Source: Poecilobothrus nobilitatus
Taxonomy: Eukaryota; Arthropoda; Insecta; Diptera; Dolichopodidae
Reading direction: 5' to 3'
Length of the DNA: 64,000 nucleotides
Assembly: GCA_947095535.1 (NCBI GenBank)
Contig: OX352773.1
Location: 1,054,001 to 1,118,000, forward strand
Shown: piece after piece, positions 1-12,523 of the stretch
Layout: the number at the start of each line of letters is the position of its first letter
How positions within the stretch are numbered: the stretch's first letter is position 1
Program-made: the position numbers and the translations under genes
Notes under the pieces: model-generated
The model's database searches: none
Told to the model about the DNA's origin: nothing
The model's input: only the letters and a program-made list of their open reading frames with translations

Positions 1-1535
1 AATATTAACCCCTCTTCATCATTAACGGCGTAATTTCAAACAATGTCATCCGCGTAGAGCAGTAAGGAACCCCTCAGTTTAATTTTTGCTAAATTATTAA
101 TATAAATTTTAAAAAAAACTGGTCTCAAGATAGATCCTTTCTTTATTGCTTTAACAGAACTGCAACAATCCTCTATACTTCCCTATATTGCTGCTGTCGA
201 TTGTGTAGATATGAATCAAAATACTTTAATTAAGCATCGGTAAAATTTATTATATAAAATTTATATAAAAGAATTTCATGATTTACATAATCAAATGCCT
301 TTTGGAGGTCTAAAAACACGCTCACAACATATTTTTTTTACATCTGTGTTTTTGGAGATGAAATTAGTTAGACTTAGACATGCCGCTGTAGGATTGGAAT
401 TGGTCTCAAACCCATATTGCTCTTCATAAAAAATGTTATTCTTCTATTCTATTCTTTCTTCTCAAAATGTTTAGAGCGAGTATAGAAATAGGTCTGTAAT
501 TGCAGCAGTTTTTTTTGCTACCATTTTTGAAAATGGGAGCTACAATTGCTTTTTTAAGAGAAGTAGGAAAACTTCATGTTTCAAATGAAATATTAATAAA
601 CTTTACCAAAATCAAACTGAAATGACCGGGGAATTTTTTTATAAGTTTAGATGTGATTTTAACATAACCTGTTGCTGCTGTTGAGTTAAGTGAAGAGATT
701 GCTTTAACCTCATGAAAATTAGTAGGAGACAATTCAAGATTACAGAATAATCTCGATCTGAAATTGTTGAAATACGCAAATCGATACCATCTAAGGGAGT
801 CGGTGGTCGGTTTGACATTGCAATAATCAATAATAGTTATCCCTTCCTTCTGAAATACAGCAATTATTCACTTCTAACGAACTGATATTGTTGGATATAT
901 ATAAATTGATATCTTTATTAAAAATAATGTTTTTATAGATATTTCAGAGTTTTCTTTTATGGTTAGGTCCCTAATAAATTGTTCTGAAGAATTTCTTTTT
1001 GCCTCACATACTAGTCTTTTTACTTTTTTCTTAGCCTCTTCGTATAACATTTGTACATGAGGAACACCTCTGTATTTTCTTTTATACATACTTAAAGCAA
1101 AAATCACGAGTTTTGTTTTTTTGCAAAATTTCCTCCGTGATCCATCCATGCTTATAACGCTTATCCTTATTTTTAACTGGTATTATTTTAGGATTAACTG
1201 AAATCAAATGGGGTAAGTTGATCAACAAAATCATCAAAATTACTAATGGATACCAGATTGGACTACGTTTCCGGACGTTGAAATACTTCAATAAAACATT
1301 GGTTCAATAAAATTTGGGTTGGGATTTCCATTATTGGCTGTACGTCCACACTAATAAAAAATAACTGGTGGTCAGAGAGACAAGTATCAGAAATATGTAA
1401 AAATATTTAAATTGATTAACATCGGATATAATGCGATCAATAATAGTATTGGAATATTTTCTTTAGCGAATTTTATTGATAATTTGTTAAATATTATACA
1501 TTCGTTACTAAGTAATGGGTGACAATATTGAGCTA
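1..1535 (-). pseudogene. LINE (non-LTR retrotransposon) endonuclease-RT fragment, cut by the window edge
   Basis: Read on the minus strand from 1535 to 1, this is one decayed ORF2 of a Jockey-superfamily LINE. The endonuclease C-terminus comes first, with TIIDRIISD near 1430 and SDHQLFF near 1370. A linker with HGWITEEILQKNKTRD follows (about 1100-1150). Then come reverse-transcriptase motifs: KNCCNYRPISILALN near 480-520, FLDLQKAFDYVNHEILL near 270-330, and YADDIV near 30-60. The order is that of EN-RT LINEs, which nick target DNA and copy their RNA there. Frameshifts and stops break the frame several times. The 5' part stops at the family A repeat at 1551, and the RT thumb lies beyond position 1. 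Confidence 0.8.
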
Positions 1536-1550
1536 CTTCATTACAATTAT

Positions 1551-3127
1551 TATACCCGTACGATAGGATCGGATATAATAAAATTACTCCTCCGTTTGTA
1601 ACACCTCGAAATAAGCGAGCTAGATATACCTTCAAAGGTATGGATCGGGTCAGAAAAAAATTCTAAGACGTTTGAGCCATGTCCGTCCGTCCGTCCGTCA
1701 GCACGCTAACTCAAAAACTAAGGCTAGAATCTTGAAATTTACACAAACTATTCTGGGAGTAATTTGTAGGTTCCCTATTTTTTTTGGTTGAGTTTGGACC
1801 AAAACTTAGGGTAGCTCTCGAACATCTAACTTTTAGATCCCCACTTTTTTTTTGAAATAGAGCTATGAGATTTTAACTGCTGATAGATCTCACAAAAATA
1901 TTAATTTTATTTTTAATAACTTTTTTTTGTAGCCCCACCCGTTACGGAGCTACAGCTCCCCAAAGGTTCAAAAAAGCTCTATATTTAAATTGTTATAGCA
2001 CAAGTTGTATAAGGTATATCTTCATTTTGAAAACGCCAAACGATTACTACTTTTATTAGCTTTAAAAGTATATATATAATAAATATATATTTGTGGCATA
2101 CGGTGTCTTAATTTACCGTTATGCGAAACTCAAATTTTGCAAAATCCTTCAACCCTTCTATCTTCCAAACGGTTTAAGTTGGAAACTTGAAATTTTGACA
2201 GAAGTTAGATCTTTGAAAATAAGTATGAGTCATTTCAAAAATTTTTTTTGTATCACTCTCCGTTTAGAAGCTGTAAGGGGTCAAAAACTGAAAATTTCCT
2301 ATTTTTAAACACCTGTAACTTGAACACCTGTTAACATTTTTTTAAAGTAATACACAAAAATTAAAGCTTCAACATTATCCTCTTATTCCTGTTAATAACT
2401 TTTTTTAATAATATAGCGTTACTTTATAATTGACGAAAGTGTTACTTGATTTTTTCAAATTTTCTATTAAATTTTTTTAACGAATTTTTTGCATTTTGTT
2501 TTACTCGATAATTTGAAATTGTTGAGGATATAATGCGTAGTACAAAAAAGATGTAAATAAAAAAACAACATAACGGTTGCTTGAAGAATTTTTATTAGTA
2601 TGATATTGATATATATACATACTTATATAATATCATGTTTATTTACATATCGTATATGTTACTAGTGAGTGAATGATAAGAGTATATATGTATATTATAT
2701 AGCGCCGTATTTACATACATATATGTATGTATTTTATTGTACTTATAAGAAATTATTCTGTCAATGGAATATTTAAATATAATGTAATATAATATTTAAA
2801 ATTATATTTACTGTTTTGTACTTAGTAAATTTAATATACATTTACCGCTTAGTATTAAATGGTACTATAGAATATTTGAAAAAGTTTTGGATTGATAATC
2901 GTTATGTGGAAGGTTAGAATCTGCTTTTGAAGAATGTACATATAAACATATAGTTTGAATATATGTACAACCCATAGTACTAGAAATTATAAAATTCACC
3001 CAAATTATTTTAAAATACTAAAATATTAAAAAAATAATATTGTAAGCAGAGTGACAGGCTGTGAACATACTAACGGTTCGTACGGGTATCTAAGAGTTGA
3101 CAAAGGCAACTGTATTCTTCCTCGTTT
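1551..3127 (+). repeat. Family A dispersed repeat, copy 1 (mini-me/DINE-1-like non-coding element)
   Basis: This ~1.58-kb non-coding unit recurs at 51080-52671 (same strand), at 46480 to 36346 (reversed, interrupted) and partly at 56840-57760. It starts TATACCCGTACGATAGGATC, has a (GTCC)n microsatellite at about 1681-1700 (GCCATGTCCGTCCGTCC), and ends ACGGGTATCTAAGAGTTG followed by a TTCTTCCTCGTTT tail. Near the 3' end AGTTG and CAACT can pair as a small hairpin. A TATACCC start, a GTCY microsatellite and a 3' hairpin after GGGTATCT are what I recall of mini-me/DINE-1 (Helentron-related) elements of Drosophila; that family link is inference. No transposase or Rep/helicase ORF is present. Confidence 0.7.
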
Positions 3128-5050
3128 TTCAACAAATTTGATTTAAAATCGCCTAAGGTGATAGAGCGACTGTATTGCTGTGTTAGTTCATCAAATTAAT
3201 TCATAAAATTCCTAATTCCTACTTGTTGAGGGTTAAATTTCTCAAATCTAAATATTGAACCATTTACTAAAATTAATAAATTAGAAATTAACTTAATATT
3301 TAAACAAAGCATGGATGAAATAAAATTATAGTAAAATATAGCTGAAATCGGAAACGTCTCTTGCATATCGGATGCAAAAGCAACCATGCATATCTGCAGA
3401 ATCAGCTATTACTTTATTGGTTGTCTGCGTTTAAAATTATACTGCAAGAGCAACTGATTAGCAAATGATGTTTCCGATTTCAGCTTATGTATTTAAAATT
3501 AGATAATACACAATCAAAATACTCACATTTTGAAGCATCTGCATCGTGGTTAGTAACAAATGAAATTTAAATTTAGGTATAGAAAAAAGAAAGAAAAAGT
3601 CAGTTAGATTTTTTTATGTAAATGTATTATGAATTTTTTAATATGTAGGTATATAAGTAAATACATATATAAAAATTTAAAGATAAGTTATCATGTAAAT
3701 TTTCTCTTAGCTCAATTAATGCATTAATTAAATTATTAAAATCCTTATATGTAAAAATCTACTCAGTATATATATAAAACTATTTGTCATGCTTCTTTAT
3801 ATTTGATTATTCTTTTCCATTTCCATTTTGAAAATATCTATTAACAAAAAAAAACCATAATTTTAAAAATAATAAAGAATTATACATAAAAGCAATTACT
3901 CATATATTTGATGAATACATACAAACATACATATGTAATACATGCATGCATACCTTGCACTTTCCAGTAGTATGATTATCTGGTATGATTTTTGAAAACA
4001 GACATGTTTTGTTTTGATTTCTTAGAAAGCCACATAAGAACTATTGCCTTCGTTTAATTAAAAAATTTGCAGTTATTTTCTATTTTAGATAAAGGTCCAT
4101 AGAACATAAAATCTTCATGACTTGTTTCTTTAACTATTGTTAAAAGTACCTATTAGCTGTCAAAAAAGTAATCTTTTGTTACTAGTAAAAAAAGCAAGCA
4201 ATAAGCAATTCGTAAACTGAAAGATTGAATTTTGTAAAGTTAAAAAAAAAATTCAATCAAAATGATAAATTTTTCCTCCAAATTATCCATTTTATTTTAA
4301 TTATTTTTTTTTCACTAATTTTTATATTGTGTTGACTCTCAGCTTTTCTTTTGATTTTGAAATTTGATTGTTGTTTTTCATTTACAACGCGCGCAAATTT
4401 AGAATAATCTTCTATTTTAGAAAAAAACTCTGACTCATTAACCATAACCCATAGAAAAAAACTCTGTTGCATATTCATTAAAAAAAATCACATTTAAAAA
4501 TTTTATTTTACAAACAAACCCTTTGAATTTTTATGAACAAACTCTTTGAATTTTTACGAACAAACCTGTTGAATTATATAACATTGGCATATTTTTAAAT
4601 CACATATACAATACATATGTATACTGTCAAATTTTTTAACATTAGTTTTTGAAATTTAAGTAACGGACTGTTAATAGGTTTGCGTTATTAAAATCACACC
4701 CAATCAATTTTAAAATCACGCATATAAGCTAAGCACATATATGAAAAATACAGACTGGATATGCTAAATACATACATTTAATTTTTATGTTCACATATAT
4801 ACCACACATAGGGGGTCATTTTTAAAAAACTTCAACCTTTTAGTATTTCATAACATAACATAAAGTACATACATACATTACATACATACATAAATGTATG
4901 TAAATATTATGTGATATTATTTAAAAAAAACAAATTTCTTTTGTGAAAATTATTAATAATGTACATATTATGTACATATGTACTTATTAATTACATTATT
5001 GTAAGTCAAGTTTTTTCTTCCAATCAAGGCAGAATGTCAAACTAAAAGTT
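3128..5050. other. AT-rich stretch without a recognisable gene
   Basis: The reading frames here are short and low in complexity. The stretch holds ACATACATA/TATGTATGT runs (about 3900-3950 and 4860-4920) and the hairpin element at 3340-3485. I see no conserved protein motif on either strand. Confidence 0.6.
3340..3485. mobile_element. Small inverted-repeat (foldback/MITE-like) element
   Basis: AGCTGAAATCGGAAACGTC at the left end is matched, inverted and with one mismatch, by GATGTTTCCGATTTCAGCT at the right end. The arms are about 20 bp and enclose about 105 bp. There is no coding potential. The target duplication cannot be defined with confidence because both flanks are AT-rich. Confidence 0.5.
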
Positions 5051-5052
5051 TT

Positions 5053-5815
5053 TAAAGGCGCACCTTTTCCAAAAAAACAATAAAAACAGTTTAAAATACT
5101 GTGACTGAATTTGCAAATTTACGTAAAAAATTATTGTGAAATTTTATGTAAAAATTGTGAAAATAAGAAGTCAATTTCTTGAAGTTTAACGTTATATACA
5201 TAAATGAAAGAAAAGCTGTTAACAATATAAAACTTTAATGTTAAATGAAGCTTTTTAATTTTTGCGTTTTACGTCGTTTTATTTTGACAAAATTTGTACA
5301 GATACATACATATCTAAAAATAGCAAATTTGAAATTTTTGGGTCCAATATTTCTAAAACAGAGGAGGCACAAATAAAATTCGGAGTTAATTTATTCTAAT
5401 TCTGAAAGACCATCTCTCTAGATTTGAAGATCCTACTAAAAGCGTGCTGAACGTATGGAGGAAGCAAAATCTTGCCAGACTTTGTCTTCACATAGCGATA
5501 AATTGTAATACATGCAACGTTAATAAATTGCAAAAAATTGTATAATTTTGATATTGATTTATTGTTCTGTCGTTTTTAGATTAGGTTAGTTGGTTATAAA
5601 CTTATAAAGTTAAGCAGTAACTGCGATATACACATTTGGAAATAGGGCTTTTACCAAATTTGAGCGGCTTTAATTCCATAATAGATGGGGTACATGAAAA
5701 AAAGGTTGTTGTAACACATTAATTTTCTTAAGAAACTTATTTATGGTTAAAATTTCATTCTATTTTAAACTGTGTAGAAGTTTTTGAAACAGAAGGACAG
5801 AGTGAAAATAATAAA
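5053..5815 (+). repeat. Family B repeat, copy 1 (diverged)
   Basis: This segment matches the insert at 42434-43738 in order. Its start (TTTTTAAAGGCGCACCTTTTCC) resembles the start of that insert. Its end (GGGCTTTTACCAAATTTG, then TGTGTAGAAGTTTTTGAAAC, then GGACAGAGTGAAA) resembles that insert's end. The GTCY microsatellite seen there in reverse is here reduced to a short AGAAGGACAGAG stretch. It is non-coding. Family B also shares an internal block with family A (a GGGGAGC/GGGGCTGTAGCTCC line followed by GGGACTACA or GGGGCTACATGAAAAAGTTG), so the two families are probably related. Confidence 0.5.
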
Positions 5816-6203
5816 AACATTTTACAATGTCATAAAAATTTAGATCAGCTTTTGCAAATACAAAATAAAGTACAGTCAAAATCGGTTATAACGACATATA
5901 GTTTATTACGACCACTTTTAAAACTCGATAAAATTTTCAGTTCATATAATTTCAAACAAATTGATATCGGATATAACGACATATTGCTTATAAGTTATGG
6001 CCTATTTTTTCTTAAAAAGGAAAAAATTATCAGTTATAACAAAAAAAAAATAAACAAAATAAAGAAAAAAGCATACATACATACATTATTACTAATTACG
6101 AAAAAAAAACTTCAAACGACTGATCCGTTACTTTTTGCCGCTTACTTGTCACCTAGCTGTGGTGCTAGTTTGATATTTCTAACATTTCTATTTAGATGTG
6201 CAT

Positions 6204-6824
6204 GTTACATTAGGTCAGTTATACTATGTTCATACTATGAACCCAAGAAGTAAACATGTTTTGAAAAATGGTGTTCATACTACACAACTAGCTTTTTTGA
6301 CAGCTATCAAAATCAAAAATGGATACTAGAAAAAAAGTTATTAGGTTTATATGCCAATTATGATTATTGAAAAAAAAAATAAAACTGTTTTTTTCTTTTT
6401 GCTTGGTAAAATATATGTATGTCTTTATTTTTTACAACTTTTTTTTTGATTTTAGTTAGGAATCTAGTTATTAAACAAAATAAGCAATGGCTTGTAAAAA
6501 CAAAAATAAAATTTGGTAATTAAATATTTTGTATTGATCATAAAAAAATGGAATATACAAAAAATTTTTCTCCGCCCATTTTTACATTTATAGTTTAACA
6601 ATGCATTTCAAAAAAAATTAAAGTTACCAAAGGGTTATGAAAAATACAGAAAACTTCGATTCATCGAAAAAAAAATTGATTATGTCAAAAATTTGAATAT
6701 ACAACCTTAAAGACAAACTAGTTTAAAAATGACAGGTTTTCATAGAATATTTTCGAATTAAACTAGTTTATCGAGTTAAACATGTTTAGCTGTGTAGTAT
6801 GAACATAGTATAACCTGGTATAAC
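6204..6824. mobile_element. Inverted-repeat element nested in the pogo-like transposon
   Basis: The left end GTTACATTAGGTCAGTTATA, followed by CTATGTTCATACTA, is mirrored at the right end (TAGTATGAACATAGTATAAC, then CTGGTATAAC) with a 3-bp gap. A further TGTTCATACTACACAACTAG inside the left arm matches the right arm's GCTGTGTAGTATGAACA. The ~620 bp have no ORF with recognisable motifs. The target-site duplication is unclear. Confidence 0.5.
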
Positions 6825-7809
6825 ATTAAAAAATCAAGTATAGAGCTACATATCTGAATGAATGAATGAAATTTAAATGTATAATTAAAACTTAGAATAT
6901 TGAATAAACAACAAAGAGTATATAGCTAATAAATAAATAATACTTCTTTTAATTTATAATAAAAAATTTTGAATAACGACGAATCGCCTATATTCCACGC
7001 AGCCTGCTCACGACTAGATTAGTTTAGTATACGTTTCATACCCTCTTACCTACAAATTAATTTTTGTGGAGGGGATTTTCAGTCGTGGAAAAAGTCCATA
7101 TTTTCAACCAAAAAATAGTGGTTGAACGTTGCTTTTTTACTAATATATAGAAAATAAACAAATAAAAAATTTTTAGTAGGGATCACAAAAATTTTATTTA
7201 ATACGCATGACAAACAAAAATAATCGAAGAAACAAAAGCGGAAAAAAATTTCTGTCAGCGGCTTGTTTGTACGTTATTTATTTTGAATGAGAAAAATGAT
7301 CCTAAGTAATTCAAAATGCATACATAATTAAAATTTACCGTACTTACTCATAAATAATAATTTGTTTTTGATAAACAATTTTACATATTTTATCATTCAT
7401 TAAAAATATGAAAATGTTTATATTAGATTTTTAAAAATGTTTTATGACATCAATTATATTATTGATTCAATGTTTTTTCGTGTTTTTTTAGTATGTATAC
7501 ATAAGTATCTACTATGTACCTCTCCATCTCGCTTAGCCCCTTCAATTTAAAAACTAAGTAACCAAAATAACTTACATACATACATATGTATGTATGTAAT
7601 ATGTATTTCTACCTATATATGTATGTACCTAATTTAAAATAAAAAAAAACCCAAAGAAACAATTCAAATTTATTTATAATCATAAACTCATAACTAATTT
7701 TTAAATTTTTGGAACTTTCAAAATAAGGTTGCTGTGATTTTTATAATATTTACCCAATCATAAAATGTATTTAAACTCATATGTGTACATATTGTATTGA
7801 TACATAATA

Positions 7810-8285
7810 AGGGTATTGACGAGTTGGTGCAAAAGTGCAAATTTTTTTTGCACCCTAGCACATATTTGCACCAAATCGTGAACAACCCTAGCATGAATTT
7901 TTATTGAACTGTCAAATATCGTTGATGTGCTTGTTTTATTTACATAAAAATTTAATATGCTTACCAAAAATTTCAGATATTTGTATATCTTCATATGCTT
8001 GACTTAATAAATAATCAGAAATAATTTTTTCCCACTTTTTTTAGGCATTTTTTAAATTTTTATCTAATATAGCGCTTACAAAAAATATATAAACAAACTT
8101 TGCAATGGTCTTGCACAAATATGCAATAGGGTTTAGGTCTTGCATAGTCTTGCAAAATTTTGAACTTTTTTATACATGAAAACCACAACAAATTGTGCAC
8201 TTTAACTGTCAAAAAATTGAAATATGCTACAGTGCAAAATTTTGCACTTGTGCAAGACCACTTTGCACCAACTCGTGAATACCCT
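7810..8285. mobile_element. 476-bp MITE, TAATA target duplication
   Basis: AGGGTATTGACGAGTTGGTG at 7810 is repeated inverted as CACCAACTCGTGAATACCCT at 8285. TAATA flanks both sides (7805-7809 and 8286-8290), although this AT-rich pentamer could be chance. The interior is rich in TTGCA/TGCAA blocks in both orientations, for example near 7830-7880 and 8100-8270, giving strong fold-back potential. It is non-coding. Confidence 0.55.
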
Positions 8286-8827
8286 TAATATGTACATACA
8301 AAATTATATATAAAAAAAAATCAAAATCAGATATGAATTCAATTTCTTTTCTTCCGTTCTTTTCTTATATGTACCTCTCGCATCAAATTTTTATTTTAAA
8401 ATGAATTTTTTTCACACATAGAATAAGTAAGGCAGTTGAATGAGTCCACGTGAAAACATTTTTAATTGTTCTTTGAGTTTTGAGGCTACGTGGAATATAG
8501 GCCAATCGGATTGAATTTTTTATAACGACGTATCGGTTATAACGACCAAATTTCCTGGTCCGCACAATGTCGTTATAACCGATATTGTATTGACTGTAAT
8601 TGAAAAAGTTAAAATAAAAATCATAGGTAGGTACATAACATTATAATATTAAAAATGTTCATAAGGGAAAAAGTTATGTATAAGTACATACATACATACC
8701 TATTTTTTTTAATTCTTTAATTTATTTTTTTTCTTATAATTTATTTTTTTATTTTATATAAAAATACTATACCTACATACTTTAATTATTGATTAATGAT
8801 TACACTTTTTTGTTTAATAATAGCGAT

Positions 8828-10934
8828 AATGGCAAGATGTTTTCAATTTTTAAACTGACATTATATACAAGGAGGTTAAAAATTTACTTTATTAGAATAT
8901 TTACCTACTTTTAAACAAATTTAAAAAAAAAAAAGTTTAAAAATTTACTTATTAATTTTACTCTGTCTGTTGACATTTGAATATTTGATATTTAAGTTGA
9001 AACATAAACAGCATACGTTCACTCGGATTTAAATAATTATGAATTTTAGAAATTTTTATATTTAACACTTATTGTAGCAATTGTTATTCAGTTTTGGAAA
9101 ACAATATTATATACATGTATGTATGTACATATATTATAATACATGTTGCGAAATAGTATAAAATACTAACATTTTATTTTAATATACCCAAGCAAAAACA
9201 ATAAAAACTGAAAAATACATTACATAGTAATAATGAAAAAATAGATTGTACGTACTTAATAAATAATATGCATTATTAAATTTCATGTTTTTTAGCCCAT
9301 CATTATCAGAATAAAAATTAGTCATTCATTATTAGATATATTAGAATATTTATTTAATTGTTAATATTTCTTAATAAGTATCATGTATGTATGTTAACAA
9401 ATATTATACTCAAATAATTGAAAACTATGTACCTATCTATACAATTCAAAGATAAGTAAATTTATACAAATTCCTTTTTTTATACTAAATGACTTATGAC
9501 GAATGGGGAATGGGGATTCGGACATAAGAGACATGCAAATATTTTTCTTTAAGGTTTTTAAGTATAGAGTTCAAATAGTTGTGTTGTGACTTATGTACAT
9601 ACATGCTGTATAGATTATAGTACAAACGGAAAACGAGTGACTATAACGAGGTTACTTATCATTTATTTTAACTACGAATAAAGCTAGCATTAAATCATAA
9701 AAAAGTTGATATAAATTAAATTATTTTAATGGTCAATAATTAGAAAAACTTTTTTATAAACTAAATTACGTTGATTTAAATATAATTCAAAACAAATTGA
9801 AATCTTAGTTTTTACTTATGATCTGTAACAAACGAGTTTTACATACATACATATGTATGTATGTACATGCTAGAATTAATAATTATTTTATTACCTACTT
9901 TAAAAATCCTTATTCCTTACGTGTTCTGAAATTTTGTATTATGTTCGAATGTATGTACATATACACATATGTAAATTATAGATGCCTTTCAAAAAACATG
10001 AATATACATACTTGTGTTATAAATTATAATACATATAATATTTATAAAGTTATAACAAATGTAAATACTATACATACATACATATGAATGCAGATACAAA
10101 ATTTATAAAATATTAAATCTTGATGACATAATTTCTTATTGGAAATGGAAAAGTAAATTCAAAGGATCTAAAAAAAAAAAAAAAAAAATCAATAGTTTGA
10201 CGCCAAAAATATTTTATGAAATTTCTTGTCCTTGAAATTTTTAAATATGTACGTATGGATGGAGTATATCTATGCATCTATACATGCATATGTAACGATT
10301 AAGTAGATCCACAATTTAGTATAACTTATAGTTAATTTTTTTTAAATTTACCTGTAAACCCACTGAACATGTTGACAATTGAAAATTTAAGTAGAATTCC
10401 TTAATCCAAAAGCTATCTTGAATAGTTTTCTTTTATTTGCAACACTCGCACGAAACACTATCTATGAAAGTATTTATTTCTTTTTTCAATTCTAAAATAA
10501 ATCTTTAAACTTTGTTTTTTTTTTAAATGTTTAGAAAACTTAGGGAAAAACAACGCTACAGCTCCACGGTTATACTTATTCTAATTTCTAAAATCAAATT
10601 TCTTTCCTATTACTTGCTTGTCTATTTTTAAAAAATGAATACCTAAATTCCATTCCATTCCAATTCAATCCAACTAAAAAGTAAAAAACTAAATAAAATA
10701 AAAAGCAGCAATACTAATATACCAAAAAACAAAAACAAAATAGTAAGGAGAGGAGACTCTCAGTCCATCTCATGCTCATTATACACATACATGTAAGGTT
10801 AAATTTTCATTTTTAAATTGTATTTATACTTATTAATATATTCCTAATTTACTTTGCTATGCTATTTAATTCAATGATATTATTGATAGTATGCGTTAAA
10901 ATATTTTTATTCTTTACAATGTCAGCAGTCAGCA
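8828..10934. other. AT-rich stretch without a gene (also at 16033-18139)
   Basis: The stretch holds ATACATACATATGTATGTATGTA-type palindromic microsatellites (near 9840-9870), a run of 18 A at about 10171-10188, and a few pyrimidine-rich patches. The short frames come from repeats of ACATAC. No protein motif was recognised on either strand. Confidence 0.6.
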
Positions 10935-10942
10935 CTCAGCAG

Positions 10943-11506
10943 CAGTGATGAAGTCTTCGATACAATTGTACTTTTTTCAATACAATTGATTTAAAAAATA
11001 CCTTAGTACATTGACTAAATTCAATACACTCCACTAAAATTTTTTTTTGAAAATATAAAACCTAACAAGTTTAATATACAAAATTAAAACATTTATGTAT
11101 GGATATAGTATATTAATATTGTATATAATTTTATTTTCTAACAAACTTTCGCATTCTTATTGTATTTTGTATTGTATTTGTATTTATTTGCATTTGTTTA
11201 CATGTACCGAATTTTTTAGGCATAATTTTTCGATGAGGTTGGCTTTTGCATTCAGCATCGTTGATTGTATTTAGAACGTTAGTTTAAGTAACTTTGAATT
11301 TCGTTGTTGCGTTTATATTTAAGTGTCAACATTTTTGTCGTTAATTTTAAATTGATAGCGTGATTATACTCGTTCGATAGGTAAATAAAGACTTAGTTAA
11401 AATAAACTTACAAAATACTGTACAAAATTCAGTACAATTATTGCCAATTAAGTACAATGTTTATTATACTTTTGATACAATTCATATTACATACTCTTCA
11501 TCCCTG
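10943..11506. mobile_element. hAT-like MITE, perfect 8-bp target duplication
   Basis: The element begins CAGTGATGAAG and ends CTTCATCCCTG, an imperfect CAGNGATGAAG inverted pair. It is flanked on both sides by the same octamer, CTCAGCAG (10935-10942 and 11507-11514). An 8-bp duplication with CAG-type ends is the signature of hAT superfamily elements. The 564-bp interior is non-coding and rich in TACAATTGTA/AGTACAAT blocks. No transposase is present, so it would have depended on a hAT transposase from elsewhere. Confidence 0.75.
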
Positions 11507-11930
11507 CTCAGCAGTTTTTACCAGAAATGGAATGTTTAGTAATTAGTACAATTGTATCGATTTCGATCCAATCAAAAAATAAGAATGAATTTAAGTACAA
11601 TTAACAAAAATTTTCTTAGTAATTAAAAAGCAATATCAATAATGGGAAGAAATATATTTATGAAATTATAATGTTACAGCATTCTGTTACTAACACTATC
11701 CCTAGTTTTCAATCCCTGTTATAATAAATATTAAAATATTTTTTTACTTTTATCAAATTATTAATTTAATTCATTGAAGATATTATTTATAGTTTGGTTT
11801 AGAAGTGTGTTTGAATTATTATTTTTGAATTAATTATAGCAAGTTTGAATTATTTCATTATATTTTTGTTAAATATGTAAACAATTACTTATATGTACTT
11901 TGTACGAAATTTGTGAAAACTTTGTGCATA

Positions 11931-12523
11931 AAGGCTGGTTTTCATTAGACCGATATATCCACGAAAATGTTAGAGCATAGGCAGAAGGTACCAAAATGAT
12001 AAGTGTTTGAAAGAGATAAAGCTAAAAAAATATCCATGAAACATTTGAGAATATCCACGAAAATATGTTCTCTGAATATATTTTGCTATAAATATCGTGG
12101 ATATTTTTAATACATATGCAACAATTGTATATCTTGCAAAAAAAATTCTCATTACCATGACATTTAAATTTTAAAGTGTCAAAAAAACTAACAAACATTT
12201 TAAAATAAACAAATGTTCAAAAATTTTTTTTTTGTTTTTTAGTGAGAAACTACATATATTAAAATGACTATATTATAGGTATTAAAATATTATTAATAAA
12301 CTATACTATTTTTAACAAATAAAAAATTTTAAATTTTTAGCTAAATATGAATATAAATATTAATAAATTAGGTTATGTACATTTTTTACTTTCAAAGTGT
12401 TGCTGTAATATTTTGTAATAATATAATTTTTTTTTCTCCCTCTTTTCCACTGGTAGTATATTATATTTTTCTCTTTTTAAAGTTGCGGTAATATCCACGA
12501 AATTTCTCATGAAAACCAGCCAA
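11931..12523. mobile_element. Second MITE of the duplicated unit
   Basis: GGCTGGTTTTCATTAGA at the left is mirrored by TCTCATGAAAACCAGCC at the right. A TATCCACGAAA motif follows the left end and precedes the right end in inverted sense, and also recurs internally (about 12050 and 12095). The flanks TGTGCATA and TGCTCATA could be a diverged 8-bp duplication. No transposase ORF is present. Confidence 0.55.

Larger units (their letters stand above)
5873..8596. mobile_element. pogo/Tigger-like DNA transposon, non-autonomous, with nested insertions
   Basis: The ends are CAGTCAAAATCGGTTATAACG at 5873 and its inverted, slightly longer counterpart (CGTTATAACCGATATTGTAT then TGACTG) ending at 8596. 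Both are flanked by TA (5871-5872 and 8597-8598). CAGT-type ends with a TTATAACGA core and a TA target are usual for pogo/Tigger-like Tc1/mariner relatives. The GGTTATAACGAC core recurs inside each end (near 5965 and 8535), as subterminal transposase sites would. No DDE transposase ORF is visible in the 2.7 kb. Two other inverted-repeat elements sit inside (6204-6824 and 7810-8285), leaving about 1.6 kb of original filler. A lone related end lies near 58468-58530. Confidence 0.6.

Noticed and set aside
2093..2308. 71-codon ORF shared with 51643-51873 (76 codons)
   Set aside because: The frames are similar only because the underlying repeat is duplicated. They end differently, carry no motif, and the other family A copies do not keep them open.
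5852..6253. 133-codon frame over the pogo-like left end
   Set aside because: It starts at a non-ATG position, crosses the transposon boundary at 5873 and a nested element end, and shows no transposase motif.
9818..10087. 89-codon frame (and its duplicate at 17023)
   Set aside because: It is rich in His, Ile, Tyr and Thr from ACATACATA microsatellites and has no conserved motif.
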